Of a stretch of DNA of 62,290 bases, positions 1-7,763 are shown one piece after another. Numbering within the stretch: the stretch's first letter is position 1; every line of letters starts with the position of its first letter. The position numbers and the translations under genes are program-made. Source of the stretch: an uncultured Collinsella sp. GTDB taxonomy: Bacteria; Actinomycetota; Coriobacteriia; Coriobacteriales; Coriobacteriaceae. Under the pieces are notes generated by a model. That model did not search any database. It worked only from the letters and a program-made list of their open reading frames with translations, and was not told the DNA's origin. The stretch is from positions 1 through 62,290 of the forward strand of contig CATYDM010000008.1 in the NCBI GenBank assembly GCA_958405195.1, given 5' to 3'.

Positions 1-42
1 CGAATCGGGAAGCACGGGCTCGGCAAAAGAGTAGAGAACGCG

Positions 43-77
43 ACCACCACAAAGGGGACAGGCACCTTTGTGGTGGT
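43..77. repeat. REP-like palindrome, copy 1
   Basis: A near-perfect palindrome: ACCACAAAGG and CCTTTGTGGT arms around a short GGACAGGCA-like centre. The reverse complement of the same element lies at 913-944, on the other side of the gene at 131-799. The GGGGACAGGCACC core resembles intergenic palindromes that occur in many bacteria, some of them next to REP-associated (Y1-type) transposases. No such transposase is in this window. Confidence 0.75.
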
Positions 78-130
78 GGGGGTGGGCTCGATGCTATTGT
101 GATCGCTGGGCGGCATTTTAATGAAAGTCT

Positions 131-799
131 CTACAGGATTTCATCTGGGCTGGCGGGTTTGGTTGTTTTGGGGATGCCGAGTTTGGATGATGCGAAATCG
201 TCAACATTTTCTTTGATCCCATCCTTGGTATAGACGGTGACCATATAGGTGCTGTGTCCGAATTCGCTCTTGTCGCGTGTTGCCCAGGCCTGCCAGTAGG
301 CGGCCCCACTTCGCCCCTCGATTTTTCCGACACGGCGGAGTTCTGTTCGCTTTAATTCCTGGTAGTTATAGATGGTTCGACCGGCCTCCTCGGTGAGCCC
401 GCACTGTCCAAGCATCTTGTCGAGGACCTGGTTCATGTGGCGTTCATCGGTGTTTGGTGCGTAGTCGTAGGCGAGGGTGATGGAGTCGAGTGGCTGGTCG
501 TCGATCAGATAGTTTAGCGTCTGAGGTTCAAGGCAGAAATAGGGGGAGCATCCGTCGATCTGACCGAGCAGTGGCAACTTTGACTGCCAACTTCCGGTGG
601 GAATTGCATCTTCGTAGAACACGCCACGGCAGACAAAGGAGAGCGAGGTGGCACGCGAGCCGGCGTCGATCATCCCGCAAAGATCGAAGGGCGAGGCGAT
701 ACCAAAAGAAAAGGGCGTGACGACGATAAGGAAGAGCATCACGATGGGTATGGCGAGAATGGCGATGACGTTGCGACCGGTGGAATGAGACGGCTTCAT
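131..799 (-). CDS. hypothetical membrane-anchored extracytoplasmic protein
   Basis: A 222-aa protein of unrecognised family. The ATG at 799 is preceded by GGGAG five bases away, which supports this start. Residues about 10-33 form one strongly hydrophobic helix after a short basic N-terminus, so the protein is probably anchored with the C-terminal ~185 residues outside the membrane. That part has cysteines in spaced pairs (DLCGM...FVCRG, DGCSPYFCLE, GQCGL) that could form disulfides. It is a single gene flanked by mirrored palindromes (43-77 and 913-944), with no operon partner on the same strand inside the window. No catalytic motif is visible and I cannot assign a function. Confidence 0.7.
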   Translation of the reverse strand: MKPSHSTGRNVIAILAIPIVMLFLIVVTPFSFGIASPFDLCGMIDAGSRATSLSFVCRGVFYEDAIPTGSWQSKLPLLGQIDGCSPYFCLEPQTLNYLIDDQPLDSITLAYDYAPNTDERHMNQVLDKMLGQCGLTEEAGRTIYNYQELKRTELRRVGKIEGRSGAAYWQAWATRDKSEFGHSTYMVTVYTKDGIKENVDDFASSKLGIPKTTKPASPDEIL

Positions 800-912
800 A
801 TGATCTCCCCGAGGAAAAAAGCTGTTGAGGATAGATAGAAATAGATATATTCAGATAACAAATTAAGTTTAATCTCGGGGCGTGAGATGGTCGACCGTTA
901 GAGCCGAAAATC

Positions 913-944
913 ACCACAAAGGTGCCTGTCCCCTTTGTGGTGGT
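913..944. repeat. REP-like palindrome, copy 2 (inverted relative to copy 1)
   Basis: The reverse complement of the element at 43-77, with arms ACCACAAAGG and CCTTTGTGGT. It lies between the start of the 131-799 gene and the repeat array at 955-1170. Confidence 0.75.
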
Positions 945-954
945 TCTCGGTCTG

Positions 955-1170
955 TCTCGATCTGTAACATCTGGGCCGTTAAAAGTGGGCTTGGTGTTAC
1001 AGATTGAGATTTTCGATTCGGGCGTCTTCTGTTTATCTCGATCTGTAACAGGTAGACCCTTATTTGCCGAGTAGTTGTTACAGATTTAGATAAACGGGAG
1101 CTGCTGAACATTTCATCTCGATCTGTAACATCTGAGGTCAAAAACGGCCGCTAGATGTTACAGATCGAGA
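955..1170. repeat. array of six alternating-orientation 15-mers at a 40-bp period
   Basis: The 15-mer TCTCGATCTGTAACA or a 1-2 base variant occurs six times with strictly alternating strand: + at 955, - at 995, + at 1036, - at 1076, + at 1116, - at 1156. Each +/- pair encloses exactly 25 unrelated bases (970-994, 1051-1075, 1131-1155), and the pairs are separated by 26 and 25 bases. Each pair can fold into a stem-loop; in the third the arms extend to 18 bp. The layout resembles a BIME (alternating REP units) more than a CRISPR. No cas genes are present. Confidence 0.85.
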
Positions 1171-1234
1171 CAGTTGGTCGTCGGGGATGCAGTGGGTCGA
1201 CGTCTCAGTACCCTATCCTTTAATCACTCAGAAA

Positions 1235-1327
1235 ATCTTATATATAGAGACTTAGATTTATGTATAAGATCGTGCAAAGCTGGCAACAATACTTCTCGAA
1301 CAACGTGAAGCCGCCCCGTAGGGCGGC
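1235..1327 (+). promoter_or_regulatory. clpB upstream region: inverted repeat and leader hairpin
   Basis: ATCTTATA (1235-1242) and TATAAGAT (1263-1270) form an inverted repeat in an AT-rich patch, the likely promoter/operator area. A GC hairpin (GCCGCCC, loop CGTA, GGGCGGC; 1310-1327) sits in the leader just before the Shine-Dalgarno of clpB. I see no CIRCE (TTAGCACTC-N9-GAGTGCTAA) and no HAIR (CTTGAGT-N7-ACTCAAG) element. Which sigma factor or repressor acts here is not visible. Confidence 0.4.
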
Positions 1328-1348
1328 CGCCCCAAGAGAGGTGATTCC

Positions 1349-3976
1349 ATGAGAATCGATAAGCTAGCAATGACGTCGCGCGAGGCGCTGCAGACCGCCA
1401 TGAGCACGGCTGCCGACGCGCAGGCCGGCGCGGTAGAGCCGATTCATCTGCTGTCAGCCCTGCTCGGTGCCGGCGAGCGCAATATCTCCGTGATCATCGA
1501 GCGCATCGGTGCCGATCCGGCACAGCTCGCACGCTCCACACAGGATGCCATCGACCATGCGCCCAAGGTTTCGGGCGAGGGCCAGCAGATGGGCCTGTCC
1601 AACGAGCTCGTCCGCGTCATCGAGAAGGCCGAGAAGAAGGCCACCAAGATGGGCGACAGCTTTGTGGTGACCGAGCATCTGCTGATGGCACTTGCCGAGG
1701 ACAAGGGCGAGGCCGGCCGCGTTCTGCGCGACGCAGGCGTCACCAAGGAGCGCATCGAGCAAGTCTACGAGGAGCTGCGCGGCGATGACCGCGTGACGTC
1801 TGCCGAGGACAAGACGCAGTTTGAGGCGCTGGAACAGTACGGCCGCAATATCTGCGACCTTGCCCGCGCCGGCAAGCTCGACCCGGTCATCGGCCGTACC
1901 GACGAGATTCGTCGTACCATCCAGGTCCTGTCCCGTCGCACCAAGAACAACCCCGTGCTCATCGGTGAGCCGGGCGTCGGCAAGACGGCCATCGTCGAGG
2001 GCATCGCCCAGCGTATCGTGGCCGGCGACGTGCCGAGCACGCTGCGCGACCGCGACCTCATCGAGCTCGACATGAGCGCGCTGGTCGCCGGTGCCAAGTA
2101 CCGTGGTGAGTTCGAGGACCGCTTGAAGGCCGTGCTCAAGGAGGTACAGAAGTCCGAGGGCAAGGTCATCCTGTTCATCGATGAGCTCCACACCATCGTG
2201 GGCGCGGGTGCCACCGAGGGCTCCATGGACGCCGGCAACATCCTGAAGCCTGCACTCGCCCGTGGCGACCTGCACGCGATCGGCGCGACCACGCTTGACG
2301 AGTACCGCAAGTACATCGAGAAGGACGCGGCGCTCGCGCGTCGTTTCCAGACCGTTATGGTGAGCGAGCCTACCGTCGAGGACACCATCTCGATCCTGCG
2401 TGGCCTCAAGGAGAAGTACGAGATCTTCCACGGCGTGCATATCACCGATAGCGCGCTCGTGGCGGCTGCCGACCTCTCCGATCGCTACATCGCCGACCGT
2501 TTCCTGCCCGACAAGGCCATCGACCTGGTCGATGAGGCGGCAAGCCGCCTGCGCATGGAGCTCGACAGCATGCCGGTCGAGATCGACGCCACCACGCGTC
2601 AGCTCACCCAGCTGCAGATCGAGGAGCAGGCACTCATGAAGGAGACCGATGACGCCTCCAAGGAGCGTCTGGAGGCCCTACGTCAGGAGATCGCCGAGGT
2701 CCAGGAAAAGCTCAACGTGCAAAAGGCCGGCTGGCTCAACCAAAAGAACGCCATCGACCACGTGCAGGAGCTCAAGGGCCGGCTCGACGAGGCCAAGAGC
2801 GAAGAGGAGCGCGCGACGCGCAACGGCGACCTGGGCCGTGCGTCCGAGCTGCGCTTCTCCGTGATTCCGGGCCTGCAGCAGCAGATTCAGGATTCCGAGG
2901 CCGCGCTCGAGGCACAAAAGCAGCAGGACGGCGAGGGCCTCAACGAACAGGTGACCTCCGATGAGATCGCCGAGGTCGTGAGCGCCTGGACCGGCGTGCC
3001 TGTGTCCAAGATGATGCAGGGCGAGCTCGACAAGTTGAAGGGCCTGGAGGGCGAGCTGCATAAGCGCGTCATCGGTCAGGACGAGGCCGTCTCCGCCGTT
3101 GCCGCGGCCGTGCGCCGCAGCCGTGCGGGTCTCTCCGATCCGGACAAGCCCATCGGCAGCTTCTTCTTCCTGGGCCCCACCGGCGTGGGTAAGACCGAGC
3201 TCGCCAAGGCGCTTGCCGAGTGCCTGTTCGACGACGAGCGCGCACTCGTGCGTATCGACATGTCCGAGTACATGGAGAAGTTCAGCGTCCAGCGTCTGAT
3301 CGGTGCGCCCCCGGGATACGTGGGTTACGACGAGGGCGGCCAGCTCACCGAGGCCGTGCGCCGTCGTCCCTACTCCGTGATCTTGCTCGACGAGATGGAG
3401 AAGGCCCATCCGGATGTCTTTAACGTGCTGTTGCAGGTGCTCGACGACGGCCGTCTGACCGATGGCCAGGGTCGCCAGGTGTCCTTCAAGAACACGATTA
3501 TCATCATGACGTCCAACGTGGGCTCCAAAGCCATCGCCGATCTGTCCGGTAAGGACGAGGAGGAGATGCGCCATCAGGTCGACGCCGCCATGGCTCAAAC
3601 CTTCCGCCCCGAGTTCCTCAACCGTATCGACGATATCGTGGTGTTCCATCCGCTCGGCATGGCGCAGATCGAGAAGATCGTCGACATCCAGCTTGCCGAC
3701 GTCCGCGCACGCCTGGCCAAGGAGCGCATGACGCTTGCCATCACACCGGCAGCCAAGCAGATGCTCGCCGTGGGCGGCCTGGACCCTGTGTTCGGTGCCC
3801 GTCCGCTCAAGCGCCTGGTCCAGCGCGAGGTCGTGGACGCCATCGCTGCCGCTATCATCGACGGCACGGTGCGCGAGGGCGATCAGGTGACGGTCGATGC
3901 CGACAAGGACGGCGGCTTTACCGTCGTGTGCGACAACACGCCGGCGGCCACCTACGAGGTTCCCGACGCCGAGTAG
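1349..3976 (+). CDS. clpB: ClpB disaggregase (Hsp100 AAA+ ATPase)
   Basis: An 875-aa protein with the full ClpB layout: an N-terminal double Clp repeat (about 1-145), a first AAA+ module with Walker A GEPGVGKT and the LFIDELH Walker B, a charged coiled-coil middle domain (about 410-530), and a second AAA+ module with GPTGVGKT and an arginine-finger region ending in GARPLKR. ClpB works with DnaK/DnaJ/GrpE to pull proteins out of aggregates by threading them through the hexamer pore. Length matches the family (~850-880). The ATG at 1349 follows GAGAGGTG at a good distance. It is monocistronic, with a terminator at 4023-4057. The long middle domain separates it from ClpA/ClpC. Confidence 0.97.
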   Translation: MRIDKLAMTSREALQTAMSTAADAQAGAVEPIHLLSALLGAGERNISVIIERIGADPAQLARSTQDAIDHAPKVSGEGQQMGLSNELVRVIEKAEKKATKMGDSFVVTEHLLMALAEDKGEAGRVLRDAGVTKERIEQVYEELRGDDRVTSAEDKTQFEALEQYGRNICDLARAGKLDPVIGRTDEIRRTIQVLSRRTKNNPVLIGEPGVGKTAIVEGIAQRIVAGDVPSTLRDRDLIELDMSALVAGAKYRGEFEDRLKAVLKEVQKSEGKVILFIDELHTIVGAGATEGSMDAGNILKPALARGDLHAIGATTLDEYRKYIEKDAALARRFQTVMVSEPTVEDTISILRGLKEKYEIFHGVHITDSALVAAADLSDRYIADRFLPDKAIDLVDEAASRLRMELDSMPVEIDATTRQLTQLQIEEQALMKETDDASKERLEALRQEIAEVQEKLNVQKAGWLNQKNAIDHVQELKGRLDEAKSEEERATRNGDLGRASELRFSVIPGLQQQIQDSEAALEAQKQQDGEGLNEQVTSDEIAEVVSAWTGVPVSKMMQGELDKLKGLEGELHKRVIGQDEAVSAVAAAVRRSRAGLSDPDKPIGSFFFLGPTGVGKTELAKALAECLFDDERALVRIDMSEYMEKFSVQRLIGAPPGYVGYDEGGQLTEAVRRRPYSVILLDEMEKAHPDVFNVLLQVLDDGRLTDGQGRQVSFKNTIIIMTSNVGSKAIADLSGKDEEEMRHQVDAAMAQTFRPEFLNRIDDIVVFHPLGMAQIEKIVDIQLADVRARLAKERMTLAITPAAKQMLAVGGLDPVFGARPLKRLVQREVVDAIAAAIIDGTVREGDQVTVDADKDGGFTVVCDNTPAATYEVPDAE

Positions 3977-4022
3977 ATTTTGGGACATGCCTTAAAACCT
4001 GCCGGCTGTCTCTAAACGCCAA

Positions 4023-4057
4023 GGGCGGCGGATCCAATTGGGTCCGCCGCCCTTTTT
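4023..4057 (+). terminator. rho-independent terminator of clpB
   Basis: GGGCGGCGGA pairs with TCCGCCGCCC around an AATTGG-containing loop, followed by five T. It lies 47 bases after the clpB stop and 53 bases before the next start. Confidence 0.85.
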
Positions 4058-4109
4058 CGTGCGACAATCGATGGTGTTGAACGTGAGCACATGGCAAGGA
4101 GCTATGCAG

Positions 4110-4283
4110 ATGAAAGACGAGATCAAGACAAGCGCGCCGGCACCCAAGCCTGCGCCTAAGCCGGCGCCCAAGCCGCGCGATCCCTACATTCGCGCCGAGA
4201 ACGAGGACGACGACGGCTACGATCCCTACAGCGATCGCCGCCCCGAGCGTGAGCCGATGTTCGAAGCCGATCCGTGGCGCTGA
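4110..4283 (+). CDS. small acidic, Pro/Ala-rich protein
   Basis: A 57-aa protein from the ATG at 4110, which lies eight bases after AAGGAG; another in-frame ATG at 4104 is too close to that site. The sequence starts MKDEIKTSAP, has three Ala-Pro-Lys-Pro-type repeats, then an Asp/Glu/Tyr/Arg-rich tail ending EADPWR. It is probably unstructured. No family is recognised. It follows the clpB terminator, so it likely has its own promoter or depends on read-through. Confidence 0.6.
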   Translation: MKDEIKTSAPAPKPAPKPAPKPRDPYIRAENEDDDGYDPYSDRRPEREPMFEADPWR

Positions 4284-4307
4284 GTGCCACCCAAAAGGCC
4301 ACCAATA

Positions 4308-4374
4308 AGTTGCGGTGAAATAGGGACTGTTTTGCGGTTTGACCAGCAAAAACAGTCCCTATTTCACCGCAACT
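4308..4374. repeat. long palindrome, family AGTTGCGGTGAAATAG
   Basis: Perfect 26-bp arms (4308-4333 and 4349-4374) around a 15-base loop. The outer part of the arm is shared with the palindrome at 16738-16806, while the inner part differs, so this is a dispersed repeat family rather than a simple terminator. Confidence 0.85.
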
Positions 4375-4507
4375 GCGTTAGGGATCTTTCTACAGGGGGA
4401 GGGTAGTCAAAAAAGCCCCGTCCCAAATTGACTGCTCGGGGAGTCGCATTCGAGCTCGGTTGTCCTCTTAGCCACTCGATATCCTTCGGAGCAATAACAG
4501 TGAAAAA

Positions 4508-4594
4508 ACTTGCTTAAGTGTTAATCAAGCTACACACAATCTTGCTCTCTAATTAATCAAGAATCAGTATAATTTTGATTAGCTAGAGAGCAAG
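4508..4594 (+). promoter_or_regulatory. three-copy operator-like repeat around a TATAAT box
   Basis: A 21-bp motif CTTGCT-N6-TTAATCAAG occurs at 4508-4528 and, 33 bp on, at 4541-4561. An inverted copy lies at 4575-4594 (TTGATTAGCTAGAGAGCAAG, 18/20 complementary to 4541-4560). TATAAT (4568-4573) sits in the loop between the inverted arms, and the ATG of the next gene is 11 bases after the last arm. The spacing of about three helix turns and the placement over the -10 box suggest a repressor or autoregulatory site. The bound protein is unknown. Confidence 0.6.
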
Positions 4595-4605
4595 ATTGGA
4601 GAATC

Positions 4606-5958
4606 ATGGCATTCAACGACTTGATCGCCCAGAAAATAAAGGACTTTGAACAGCAGGGGGTTCCGCAGGTCTTTGAGCGAGACCTTGATCTGGGAAACCC
4701 ACAGGAGCCAAAGCGCGACAACATCGTAAATGTGGTTGTGGGGGCCCGCCGTTGTGGAAAGACGTATCGCCTGTATCAGGAGATGCAGCGGCTTCAGGGC
4801 CGGGGCGTCGAGCTTGACCGGATGCTTTACTTTAATTTTGAGGACGAACGCTTGCGCCCGTATGAGTCATCGCTGCTGGCGGACGTGCTCGACACGTTCT
4901 ATGCGCTGTATCCTGCTGCTCGAACCGAGGGCGCTTACATTTTCTTTGACGAGATCCAGGAAATTCCCGAATGGGGTGCGTTTCTGCGGCGTGTAGTCGA
5001 TACGGAGAAAGCGACCGTCTATGTGACGGGATCTTCTTCTAAGATGCTGTCCTCAGAGCTTAAGAGCGAGTTCAGGGGTCGTTCTCTTATACGGGAGCTT
5101 TTTCCGTTGAGTTTTTCGGAATACGTTCGATATAAGACGGGGAGCGTTTTCGAGCCAGATGCGACCTTTTCCCCAAGCGATGCAGCGCTGCTTCGACATC
5201 ATCTGATCGGATATCTTGAACGAGGGGGATTCATCGCGACGCTTGAGCAGACGCCCGCAGACGCGATTCAGCTGCTACAGGAATATGCTTCGCGAACGGT
5301 CGCTATGGACGTCGTTGAGCGTTACGACGTCAAGAACCCTCGCCTGGCATCGCTGTTCCTAACGCGGTGTATGGCATCTTCGGGACGAGAGCTGTCGGTG
5401 AACAAAGTGTACAACGAGTTCAAGAGCAGGCAGATACCCGTCAGTCGTAATTCGCTCAGCGACTTACTTGAGTATTATGAGGATGCCTACCTGCTGTTCT
5501 CCGTGCCGGAGTTCACGCGTTCACTGGCAAATAACATGCGGTCTGCTTCTAAGGTCTACGCTGTCGATCCTGCGATGTTTGGAGCATTCTCTCCCGCATC
5601 GGCATTGGACCAGGGTCAGAGGCTCGAGACCGCAGTGTTCAACGCGCTAAGAAGAAGGACTCCCGCGGTGAGGGTCGGATCGGTCTGCCGCCTGCTGATC
5701 AAAGAGAAGAGCAAAAGCCATGAGGTGGACTTTGTGGCTGGGGACGCACTTCTCATGCGGGCTTATAGCCTGATTCAGGTGAGTGTGGATATGGCAAGTG
5801 AGAAAACGCGCGAGCGCGAAATTGCCGCGCTTGATGCCTCGATGGCCCAGTTCGATCTTGGCGAGTCGGCAATCGTTACCATGGATGAGCAGGCCGATAT
5901 TCCATGCGAGCACGGTGCGGTACACGTTGTGCCCGCATGGAAGTGGCTCCTTGCCTAA
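4606..5958 (+). CDS. AAA_14 / DUF4143 family ATP-binding protein
   Basis: A 450-aa P-loop ATPase. Walker A is GARRCGKT (46-53) and the Walker B-like stretch is IFFDEIQEIPEW (about 109-120), followed by VTGSSSKML and the FRGRS...PLSFSEYV block typical of AAA_14 proteins. The C-terminal half fits DUF4143, a PD-(D/E)XK-like module (EVDFV near 380, then LIQVSVD). This family is common and often accessory in Gram-positives; its role is unsettled, with restriction, toxin or defence links proposed. Start: ATG at 4606 after GGAGA. It is a single gene with its own repeat-rich promoter (4508-4594) and a bidirectional terminator (5975-5999). Slightly lower GC than clpB suggests possible transfer. Confidence 0.85.
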   Translation: MAFNDLIAQKIKDFEQQGVPQVFERDLDLGNPQEPKRDNIVNVVVGARRCGKTYRLYQEMQRLQGRGVELDRMLYFNFEDERLRPYESSLLADVLDTFYALYPAARTEGAYIFFDEIQEIPEWGAFLRRVVDTEKATVYVTGSSSKMLSSELKSEFRGRSLIRELFPLSFSEYVRYKTGSVFEPDATFSPSDAALLRHHLIGYLERGGFIATLEQTPADAIQLLQEYASRTVAMDVVERYDVKNPRLASLFLTRCMASSGRELSVNKVYNEFKSRQIPVSRNSLSDLLEYYEDAYLLFSVPEFTRSLANNMRSASKVYAVDPAMFGAFSPASALDQGQRLETAVFNALRRRTPAVRVGSVCRLLIKEKSKSHEVDFVAGDALLMRAYSLIQVSVDMASEKTREREIAALDASMAQFDLGESAIVTMDEQADIPCEHGAVHVVPAWKWLLA

Positions 5959-5974
5959 TCATCTACGGATCTGT

Positions 5975-5999
5975 GGGGCCAGGACCTCCTGGCCCCTTC
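5975..5999. terminator. bidirectional terminator between convergent genes
   Basis: A perfect 9-bp stem (GGGGCCAGG/CCTGGCCCC) with loop ACCT. It lies between the ends of the 4606-5958 (+) and 6032-7534 (-) genes. Confidence 0.75.
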
Positions 6000-6031
6000 A
6001 TTACGGTTGGGGAGCACCGTGATGCGCCCGG

Positions 6032-7534
6032 CTAGTCCTGGGCCTTGATGCTCGGCATCAGAATCTGGGCGAGGTAGTCGGTCTCGAGTTTGGTCGCGGA
6101 GTCTGCGTTGCCGTCTTTGCCGACCAGCACGTTCTTGATCTGGCTATAGGTATAGCGGTTGCCGGTCGTTAGCTCGACAAGCTCAACTGCAGTGTCCATG
6201 GGGTAGGTCGACACGGGGCCTTGCGTGCGTCCGTTGATGGTCTGGGGCACCACATACGGATAAACGGGGCCGCTGGCGTAGACGGTGTAGCCGTTGCCAA
6301 GGTTTGCCGCACCCAAAACTGCGTCGCCCTCATCGGGCGTAAAGCTCTCGCCGTCGCGCACCGTGACAAGCGTCACAAGCGGCGTGTTCGTGTCGCCGGC
6401 AAGATAGATGCACAGCGTGCTGCCGTTTTGCCAAGTCGCGACTTTGCCGTACCACTCAACGGGAATATCGAGCTGATACAGGTCCGTTGCCTTATGTCGA
6501 GCATCGGCGTCGCGGGCGGACTGTGCCTCGCTTGCGCTTACGGCGTTGGCGGCGGCATCGCGGCGCGTAATTGCCGCCTGCTGGAGTATCTTTGCCGCGG
6601 CGGCAGAGCTCGCGCCGCCTTCTTCGGCATACTTGGCGGCGGCATCGATCTGGTCGTCAGTCACCGTGTCGGCCGAAGGCACCTTGAGCTTAAAGGTGGC
6701 CTGGGAACTCAAATCCTGCCCATCGCTCTTGACCGTAACTTGGGCCTTGGTGGTCGGTACGGTGTAAATGGTACCGTCGGCTGCGATGGGGGACCCAGCG
6801 ATGGAGAGCGTATAGTCGCCGGGCAGCAGCTTAATGCCGCGACCGTGTTCGTCAACGTAGAGCGTTTCGCTCACGGAAGAACCGTCGGAATCCTGGCCGC
6901 TCACCTGCACGGGAATCTTGGAACCAGTTGAGCAGTCGAGCCCTGCGGCATGCACGCCAATCTGCACCGACATCATCGTGTGTGCACTGGCGGCGACAAC
7001 GGCAGCTTGCTCTTGCTGATATCCGTTCCAGGCAGCATAGCCTGCGCCGCCGGCGACGAGCGCGACGGCCACAACGCCGGCAACCATCAGGTTGCGGCGC
7101 TTGGGCGGCATCTTACGATGACGAACCTCGGCTTCGCGTGCCGAAGGAACGGACGGTAGGGGAATATCGCCCATGGCGATGGTCTCGTCCACGGCAGGCG
7201 CGGAGCCTAAGCCAGGGAGCTCGCGGGTCAACGAATCTTCGGCCGGCAAGTTGTCGAGCAAGACGGTTTCCTCGCCCGTATCGGATTCGGGCTGGTCGTC
7301 GGCCTCGCACTCGGGTTCCTCGTGCCCCGCCTCGTTCTCGGTGGGCGCGGCGCCATCGTCTTTTGCATCCCGATCATCGGGCTGCGCCTCGATTTCCGGC
7401 TCATCCCGCACATCAACGTTCGAATCGTCAAACGCAATCTCGGCCAGCGCGATCTGGTCTAGGCTCTCCAGGGCCTCGGCACACGCTTCTGCATCTTGGG
7501 CCGCATCCTCTTGGCCCGTCGTCTCATCTTTCAT
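6032..7534 (-). CDS. single-pass membrane protein with acidic cytoplasmic N-terminus
   Basis: A 500-aa protein starting at the ATG at 7534 (MKDETTGQED), which follows GGGGGAT closely; upstream in-frame codons lack a ribosome site. Residues 1-140 are very acidic and low in complexity, with threonine motifs such as EETVLLD and DETIAMGDIP that look like possible Ser/Thr-kinase or FHA targets. KMPPKRR precedes one membrane helix (about 148-167). About 330 residues follow outside, with an Ala-rich helical stretch near 315-350 and a C-terminal domain containing VEWYGKVATW. The family is not recognised. A link to the kinases elsewhere in the window is only a guess from the threonine motifs. Confidence 0.75.
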   Translation of the reverse strand: MKDETTGQEDAAQDAEACAEALESLDQIALAEIAFDDSNVDVRDEPEIEAQPDDRDAKDDGAAPTENEAGHEEPECEADDQPESDTGEETVLLDNLPAEDSLTRELPGLGSAPAVDETIAMGDIPLPSVPSAREAEVRHRKMPPKRRNLMVAGVVAVALVAGGAGYAAWNGYQQEQAAVVAASAHTMMSVQIGVHAAGLDCSTGSKIPVQVSGQDSDGSSVSETLYVDEHGRGIKLLPGDYTLSIAGSPIAADGTIYTVPTTKAQVTVKSDGQDLSSQATFKLKVPSADTVTDDQIDAAAKYAEEGGASSAAAAKILQQAAITRRDAAANAVSASEAQSARDADARHKATDLYQLDIPVEWYGKVATWQNGSTLCIYLAGDTNTPLVTLVTVRDGESFTPDEGDAVLGAANLGNGYTVYASGPVYPYVVPQTINGRTQGPVSTYPMDTAVELVELTTGNRYTYSQIKNVLVGKDGNADSATKLETDYLAQILMPSIKAQD

Positions 7535-7654
7535 ATATCCCCCAAGCTCAATATCGGGACAACACTGTACCCAAAAACAGGACCCGATAGAGCTGCCGCA
7601 TGATTTGAAATCCAATTTTATTTGTGCGTGTGTTTTTGAATGAAGGCGCAACGA

Positions 7655-7695
7655 CAAAAGCCCCCGGAAAGCGAGCGAAACGCTTTCCGGGGGCT
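7655..7695 (-). terminator. terminator of the minus-strand gene 7764-8771
   Basis: A perfect 15-bp stem (AGCCCCCGGAAAGCG with its complement) and a 7-base loop. Read on the minus strand it is followed by TTTT. It ends the transcript of the DUF5692-like gene before the 7534 start. Confidence 0.9.
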
Positions 7696-7763
7696 CTACG
7701 AGACATTGGATTGAAAAGCCTGGCAGGTGGGCCTATGCCCAAGTACCAACAGCGATCAACATG

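Noticed and set aside
955..1170. CRISPR array
   Set aside because: Repeats alternate in orientation, are only 15 bases long and no cas genes are in the window; BIME/REP-like is a better fit.
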